A stretch of DNA of 64,000 nucleotides, taken from NCBI RefSeq assembly GCF_001625215.2, contig NC_030389.2, positions 5,678,930-5,742,929 of the forward strand, given 5' to 3'. A model generated the notes under the pieces. The model saw only the letters and a program-made list of their open reading frames with translations, was not told the DNA's origin and did no database searches. Origin of the DNA: Daucus carota subsp. sativus (Eukaryota > Streptophyta > Magnoliopsida > Apiales > Apiaceae). This document shows, piece by piece, positions 56,630-64,000 of the stretch; position 1 is the first letter of the stretch; every line of letters begins with the position of its first letter. The position numbers and the translations under genes are program-made.

Positions 56630-59600
56630 ATGGCTTCACTCTCCATCTCTCTCTCCTCAAATCTCTCCGCCACAAGATCCTCAAACTCAATCTCTGATCT
56701 CTATCTCTCCTCCTCCATCTCTCCGCAATCGCTTCGCTTTTGCGGTCTGAGGAGAGCTGCCTTCACGCCTCTCAAGTCTTCCAGCTCGAAGCAATTGGTT
56801 TCGAAGCAATGTAGGGGGAAGTTGAGTGTGTGCGCCTCTGCGAATGGGACGGTTTCTGGTGGTTTTGATTATGATTTGGTTATTATCGGCGCCGGTGTTG
56901 GCGGCCACGGTGCTGCTCTTCACGCCGTCGAGAAGGTAGAATTACACAATTTTTGTGAATGTGATTCTGGAATTTAGGTGATTATGTATATTATACTGCT
57001 TGATTTTGTCATGTGTTTAGGTTGTTATCGGTTTAATTTTCGAATGCTAAATTTGATGGTTGTTGCATGATAGTGTTGGGAGGTGATCATGAGCTTAGAT
57101 TTCGTAATTGCACTTAATTGAATGGTGTGTAGATGAATTATTAATTATTGTTCTTATCAGTTCAGCATTAGAGAGGTCCTTTTCGACTTTCTTTTATTTT
57201 TAATATGAAAATTTTAGTACGAATAGTGAAATGTACGTTTTATATTTATTGTTAATTTAGCTGTTTTTACTATTAAGCATTGCTGCATTAGTACAGATAT
57301 TGAGTCTGGATATCGATGGTACTTTTAAGTTTAAAATACATATAATCTTTTTTTTTTTTTTGTGAAAATATAAACATTGAAGATTTATTATATTCCATTT
57401 CTTATTAACAGGAATAAGATATTATATATTAATACAATTATAGATATTGAAGTTATGGTTGTAAAATTTACTAGATTGTGTCATGCTATACACATTTTAT
57501 ATAGAAGAGTTTGTTTTGGGAGCAGAGTAGTATTTGTGTTTTGGGAAACTTAATTGGTAGTTGATCAAAGAAATAACAAAATTGCAGTATAGTCCATTAG
57601 TCCTAGTTAGTGACGATTGGAACAGATCCAGATTGACTGTGTCTAATTAATTGGATATGGATGATGACATTTGCACTGTTAGTCTGTTATATAGGCATGG
57701 ACATTGAACAATAATCAGTAAGTGATCTATCCTTTTCAGGGTTTGAAAACTGCCATCATTGAGGGTGATGTGGTGGGAGGAACATGTGTAAATCGCGGTT
57801 GTGTCCCTTCCAAAGCACTTCTTGCTGTCAGTGGTAGAATGAGAGAGCTTCAGAACGAACACCACATGAAAGCTTTTGGTTTACAGGTAAGTCCTGTCGT
57901 CATGAGCAGCCTTTGATGTTTAGTTCCTATAATCTGATCGATATACATTGTTCATCTTCAAGACATAACTGAACAAGTGGTACATTTAAATCATTAATAG
58001 TTACTAACTATTCAGCAATTACTACCAGTCTACCACGTGAAAGAAGGAATCATCACCTATGATCTAATCACATGACAGTAATTTAACTGTATACTTTGGA
58101 CTTGCAAACATGAACTCAGATATCAACTTGTGGTTCTCTTTAAGATAGTATTACTATATTTTCTTGCAACAGTCAAACTGAACAACTGCAGATTTTTTCC
58201 TTTAATATCCATCACCAATCAAAAAAGGCTGTCATTGTTTAAAAAGCATTGTATCACTTATGACCCCATCACTCTTTCTTCATCAGTTATATACTCCTCC
58301 CCTATCCTCTTATAAATAATTATCCTCCACATGCATTTCTACTTGTTTACTCCCTGGAGGAATGCTTCAAGAATTTCATGCTATGTTTTAGACGGTATTA
58401 GGGTATGGTACCCGATAATGTCCTTTTCATCAGAAGCTCAGAGCTGTCTAAGTTATATTATTTCTTATCAATTATTCCAAACTAACAAGTTCAGATCACA
58501 TATACTTACTAGAGGTGGAGAAGTTTATCCCTACAGAGGGTTCTGGTAGAAATTTAGAAAATTAAAAGTACATAAACTTGGTATGTAGTACATGATACAA
58601 TTGTCTATTCTCCTTTTATATTATCTCAGACTTATAATTCTTTATCTAATCTTCAGGAAGTTCTATTTAAAATATATGTGAAGATAGTTGATTTGGGTTA
58701 CATGCTCCATTGCAGGTTGCAGCTGCTGGATATGACAGACAGGCAGTAGCTGATCATGCCAACAATCTTGCTTCCAAAATCAGAAATAATTTAACAAATT
58801 CCATGAAAAATCTTGGCGTTGATATATTGACTGGTGTCGGTTCAGTTGTGGTAAGTTGTACATTCTGACAAGTTGGTTAAGTAAATTTGGAATGGAAATC
58901 TGTAATACTAATTTCTGTATTTCTGATTTTCTTATGATTTTAATAATTGTAATGTATTAGAAATCAGTGGATATAAATTGTGATTCCTGTCCTTTTATGC
59001 ATCTGTTCGTGATTATTTAGGGTCCACAAAAGGTAAAATATGGAAAAGCTGGACTCCCTGATACTACGATAACAGCAAAAAACATAATTATTGCAACAGG
59101 CTCTGTTCCATTTGTGCCAAAAGGAGTTGAAGTTGATGGTAAGTCCTATTAATTTAATCAAGTTATAATCCTGATATTCTAGCCTAGCTGCCAAAGTAAC
59201 TGTACTCGAAATTAGGAACCATGTATTAAACTTCTGCTTTGAATATCCTGCTGAGGAAGATTATTCTGATCTTTGGCTATTCTTCTCAAATTATATTTAT
59301 ATAAATTGCTGCCAGATCTACCTATTTTTCTGGTAATGAGTGTCACTAGTGCTAAGATACGAGATATAAACAATATACTTGAAAGGAAAACAGATGCTTG
59401 AAAACATGTTACAATTTTGTTTTCGACTTGCTAATGAAAATATCCGTAACTATGATTTCTCAGTGAATATATATTGCTTAGGGGAGGTCATAATTTACCA
59501 ATGATTCGTATTGTATGAACTAACTGTGTGTGGATAGGAAATACTGATATGTAGGATAACAATGGACGCACTACCTTCTTTAGTAGTGGCTTTGTAATTT

Positions 59601-62600
59601 ATCAACAAAATAAGATGACATTAATGCATCAGTAATTATTCTAATACTCTGACTTTATTAGAATATACCTAAATACCAAATGGAAATTTCCATGTTCAGC
59701 CAAGAACATGAAAGACCTATGACAGTGTTTCTTTCATAATCTATGTTAAGTCAATATCTATTGTTTTTAATGGTTATGTAACTGAATAATGCAGGCAAGA
59801 CTGTAATAACCAGTGATCATGCGCTCAAACTGGAAACAGTTCCTGAATGGATAGTTATTGTTGGAAGTGGTTATATTGGTCTTGAATTTAGCGATGTGTA
59901 TACAGCACTTGGTAGCGAGGTAGTCTCCAAACATACTGTATGCTATGTAAATTTAATTTTGTTGCTGCCAGTAGTCACATGTAGGAACTTTAACATGGCA
60001 GAGGAGAAATATTGGTATTAATATGTAACTTTGAAACAAACACAGTGGTATCTGCAGTCTAGCACACCCCCACATAATAGACACCTTCATTCATGACATT
60101 GTTGCCCCTTCCATTTTTTTCGTGTTCCAAATTAAAATTGGGAAAAATTGAAGGCAAATGGGCTCCATATTTATGCATGTCACTGAGCTCACCAGAGGAT
60201 GCTCTTTACAGGTTACCTTCGTTGAAGCCCTTGACCAACTAATGCCTGGTTTTGATCCTGAGATTGGGAAATTGGCTCAAAGGGTTCTCATAAATCCTCG
60301 AAAAATTGATTATCACACAGGTGTATTTGCAAGCAAGGTGATTTTTACTCCCCTTGTCTATGACTCTTTATTCTGTAAATAGCATTTAGCAAATTTTTTC
60401 TCATCATTGATTTGTACTCCCTTAAACAGATCACTCCAGCAAAGGATGGAAAACCTGTATTGATTGAGCTTATTGATGCAAAGACAAAGGAGCCAAAGGA
60501 TACCTTGGAGGTAAGCTTTTGATGCTAATGCTGAAAGAAATTAACTTGGCCTCGTAAATGCTGACTATTTTAATGTTTTGGCAATAGATGTCTCCCATGT
60601 ATATAATATATCTGATAAATTCACAAGGTGTTCATACCAAGTTGCTGCTTGTGATTTGGTGTATAATTACACAAAATAAACATACCCACACACATACATG
60701 GGGAGCACTCTCCACATAAATCTTTGATGAGGTATTGAAGTTGCTTGTTTGTTTCTGTGAAAATATTACCTTTAATTCTTCTGCCAAAAGCAGGTGTTGT
60801 ACTAATGTGCCTAGACAGTAGACATTAAAAACGTGCAGTTATTCAGCTGTTTGATATTCGTTGATGTGTGATTAGTTCTTTGATCTCCTCTATTGGGATT
60901 TTTTTTTACATTGTTAGTAATATTTCTTTTATTTTGTCAATATGGAACAACTATAGCCATTTTGTCTAGGGGTCTTGTTAGGTGCATCTATTTGAACAAA
61001 TTTGCTTATATTTGACCCATAATTGACAATGAAAACTTGATGAATGATGTTCCATTATATTTTTGGCCAAGATGGTTCCCGTGGACACTTTTGGATGTAG
61101 CGACATAGTGCAATGATGGTTATGATGGGTAATACTAGGGTGTTTGGTTTTCCGTTTATTCAGAAATCAGAATATAAGCTCTTTTTTCTTGGAAAATGAA
61201 GATGGTACCTGTTGTGGTACCTATCCCAAAATAAGTGCTTATTATTTCCAAACATGCTAAACCAAACACCCCAAACATGTCATTCATTACGAATAGTGCT
61301 CCATGTTCACGAGATATTACATGTATTCTGATCTTTAGGCAGTTGGGTTGCCCAAGTATTCTTTCTTTAACACAACAAAGATTTTACCATGGCCTGCTGA
61401 TGATAGATCGCAGAATAATCCTCTCTTTAGAATTATAACTGCTTCGATGAATTGTTTGGTTATGTAGAGGTGCGTTTATATGTGTGTGTGTGTGTGTTTG
61501 TCTTTTGCTATCATTTAATACTTTTGTGTATGCTAACTCAATATAGGTTGATGCTGCCCTCATTGCAACTGGAAGGGCTCCGTTCACTAAAGGGCTTGGC
61601 TTGGAGAATGTAAGTAAAGATCGAAAGAAATGTGGTCTTCTATTTACGATTTATATCAGCTGATTCTCACCTGGCATTTTACTATTGTTGCTCAAATTCA
61701 GATTAATGTAGAGACTCAACGTGGATTCATTCCTGTTGATGAACGGATGCAAGTGATTGATGCAAATGGGACACTGGTATTATATAACTCTCACATCTCA
61801 TTTCTCGCTCATATATCTGGTATGTTTTTATTGCATAGTTCACTGACAAGGGTCTCCAATTATTAGGTCCCTCATTTGTATTGCATTGGTGATGCAAACG
61901 GGAAGTTGATGCTTGCACATGCAGCAAGTGCTCAAGGAATCTCTGGTAGGCTCACTAAGCATTAAGCATACATTTTTTTTTATGCAGCCTTTTTTTGTGC
62001 TAGTATATAACACCTGCAATTACCTTTCTGATATAGTTGTTGAGCAAGTTACTGGACATGACCATGTCCTCAATCATCTGAGCATCCCAGCAGCTTGTTT
62101 CACTCATCCTGAAATCAGCATGGTTGGATTAACAGAGGTATATACCTTTTCATATCTGTTGGTCTTTCATCCTCCTACTTCAGATAGTGGACACTACCCA
62201 TTATATATTGCTTTCACGTAGTTATATATTAATAAGAGGAACAATTTTGGCCTTTTATAATATATAAAGAATCCAGTCAGTGAGTTTGTTAAAGTTCTGA
62301 TAATTTAGTGAAGATAGTGTTTATTTCAGAACACTGGTTTGGTGATTTTTGAATCTTGTTAACTCTATGTGGTAGCTTTCTTTTGAAAATCACTCACTTG
62401 GCTAAACCATTACCAGGTTTTGAGCTTCATTATTGTGCCTAGAACCAACAACAGTAATAGATCTATTATTTCTAAAAATTGAAGACAATTATTTTACCTC
62501 AAATAATTACATCCGTAAGTGTACCTGTTTTTTAATTCAATTCTTTTTGCTGGACGAATGATGCTAAAAGATGCTTAACATTTCGACAGTATTGTTTGGC

Positions 62601-63944
62601 CAACATATAAAATTAGTTTCTTTTATACTCAGAACAGTTTTTGAACATAAGCCTCTTTCTGATATATAGTTGATCACTTGCTATCGTCTTTTTTAGCCTC
62701 AAGCAAGAGAAAAAGCTGAAAAGGAGGGATTTGAAGTTAGTATCGCAAAGACTAGCTTCAAGGCTAACACCAAAGCTCTTGCTGAAAATGAAGGGGAAGG
62801 AATTGCTAAGGTGTGCTATACTTTGAGTGTTGAAGCTTGGTGTAAATTAAATTAGCATTCTAAAGCATATTTTTCTTTCAGTTGATATACAGACCAGACA
62901 ACGGTGAGATCCTTGGTGTCCATATATTTGGTTTACATGCTGCTGACCTCATACATGAAGCATCTAATGCAATGGCTTTGGGAACACGCATACAGGTAAA
63001 GATCTGTCTTTACAACAGAAAATAACTGTAGAATAAATAGCATTCACAATGTCAGAAACAAAAAATGTCAGTGAAGATAAGAATTTTTTTTGTTTATAAA
63101 GATAAAATTTTATAGCTGAAAATATTTTGAGCCTTCCACAATCATATCTGTCCGTATGTTGAATGCTTGTTACTAGGCTAGATAGCATATCTCGTGGAAG
63201 GATAGAAGTTAAAAATATCATTATTACTTCTTCATCATGCTCTCTTAAGCCGGCAGTTGAAGATCCATAGTCTATCTTATAACTTAAAAATGTTTCTCAT
63301 CAACTTTATAAACTCGCCTTCTGCAGGACATTAAGTTCGCTGTTCACGCACATCCAACCTTATCTGAAGTGCTTGACGAACTTTTTAAATCAGCAAAGGT
63401 AGTACCTCCTATACTTTTATAAGCATTTACCTAAGAAATATGTGCAAAAGAGATCATATAAGGATATGTAATATATAGTTCCTTCATCCGTTCAAGTCTG
63501 TCTTGTTTAAGTTTTTCTAGTTGAACCTATTAAGACAGTATAAATGTTATAGGGTGTTGAATCCTTTTACTCTCCAGTACAGTAAATCATCAGATGGTAT
63601 AGATCGTATCTAATGATTGATGGAGTATGTTAGACCACCAACTGCATAAAAGAACCCCTTTATCATCTTATATTTGTGCCTGTACGAATTGCAGGTAAGG
63701 GGGACAGCCTCCTTAGCTACTGAACTGAGATTCTCTCACATTTTGCACTGGTATAATAGACCACCATTATAACACATTAATATTTTCAAAAGAAATATAT
63801 GGCGTGACTATACCATGTGTCTCAACTAGTAATAAAAAACATCTTCTAGAGTGTATGCAACTTTAATTTACTGCGGGGTTTTCTTTGCTTTTGCAGGTTA
63901 AAGCTGGGGTTTCTAGTCCAGTTGGTGAGCCAGTTTCTGTCTAA
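56630..63944 (+). CDS. LPD1: Plastidial dihydrolipoyl dehydrogenase (E3 of plastid pyruvate dehydrogenase), 15 exons
   Basis: Reoxidises dihydrolipoyl groups of E2, using FAD and NAD+, in the plastid complex that makes acetyl-CoA for fatty acids. Exons: 56630-56935, 57740-57886, 58716-58850, 59021-59138, 59795-59919, 60212-60337, 60430-60510, 61547-61609, 61702-61776, 61867-61945, 62037-62137, 62697-62810, 62882-62995, 63327-63398, 63897-63944; all GT/AG, in phase, 567 residues. The Ser-rich first about 70 residues fit a plastid transit peptide. Then the FAD-binding [15 protein letters not shown], redox disulfide [16 protein letters not shown]-binding [10 protein letters not shown], second FAD motif [15 protein letters not shown], and the catalytic His-Glu in [14 protein letters not shown]. 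Length matches plastid LPD rather than the mitochondrial form. The TAA lies 57 bases from the window end. Confidence 0.95.
61138..61271. mobile_element. Small MITE in intron 7 of LPD1
   Basis: GGGTGTTTGGTTT at the left and its complement AAACCAAACACCC at the right, about 134 bases apart, with a GGTACC palindrome pair inside. No ORF. Target duplication unclear. Confidence 0.55.
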
Positions 63945-64000
63945 GATTCCCATATTAGTACAGAAACATACATGATAGTTGTGTGGATTTTCAAAAAGTT

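Noticed and set aside
1..64000. tRNA or rRNA genes
   Set aside because: No cloverleaf with A and B boxes or rRNA-like sequence was recognised; the tRNA-Met match at 24734 is only a primer binding site.

Overview
This window is nuclear DNA of a eudicot plant. It has introns with GT/AG borders, a plastid-targeted enzyme gene, AT-rich intergenic DNA, several transposon superfamilies and a TIR-NBS-LRR (TNL) resistance gene, a class missing from grasses. I cannot name the species.

Region 1 (1-43.7 kb) is a young tandem segmental duplication. Unit 1 (window start to about 16.5 kb) and unit 2 (16.5-41.77 kb) share the same order: Helitron end, CGTCGTA-rich repeat, a broken TNL fragment, F-box gene 1, a decayed F-box relic, F-box gene 2. 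They are nearly identical by eye. A third, partial and more diverged copy (41.77-43.7 kb) holds only the repeat and the TNL fragment. After the duplication, a 5.0-kb non-autonomous CACTA transposon broke F-box gene 1 of unit 1 (2955-7979). A 14.4-kb Copia/Sirevirus-type retrotransposon with apparently identical LTRs landed in unit 2 (23207-37603). In each case the other unit keeps the empty target site, so both insertion junctions can be read to the base. The Sirevirus has intact gag and pol frames and a 1311-residue third ORF of unknown function.

Region 2 (45.0-49.8 kb) holds one full-length TNL gene in four exons (predicted 1132 residues). Part of its LRR region is built from near-identical 213-bp modules. 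It, or a close relative, is the source of the three TNL fragments upstream.

Region 3 (49.8-64 kb) has single-copy genes: an orphan first exon of phosphomannomutase, a four-exon universal stress protein gene (minus strand), MITEs, the relic of another Copia element, and a 15-exon plastidial dihydrolipoyl dehydrogenase gene (plus strand, 567 residues) ending just before the window edge.

The main theme is a resistance-gene/F-box cluster expanding by tandem duplication and reworked by Helitron, CACTA and Copia insertions. All splice models are my reading of the DNA, with no transcript support.
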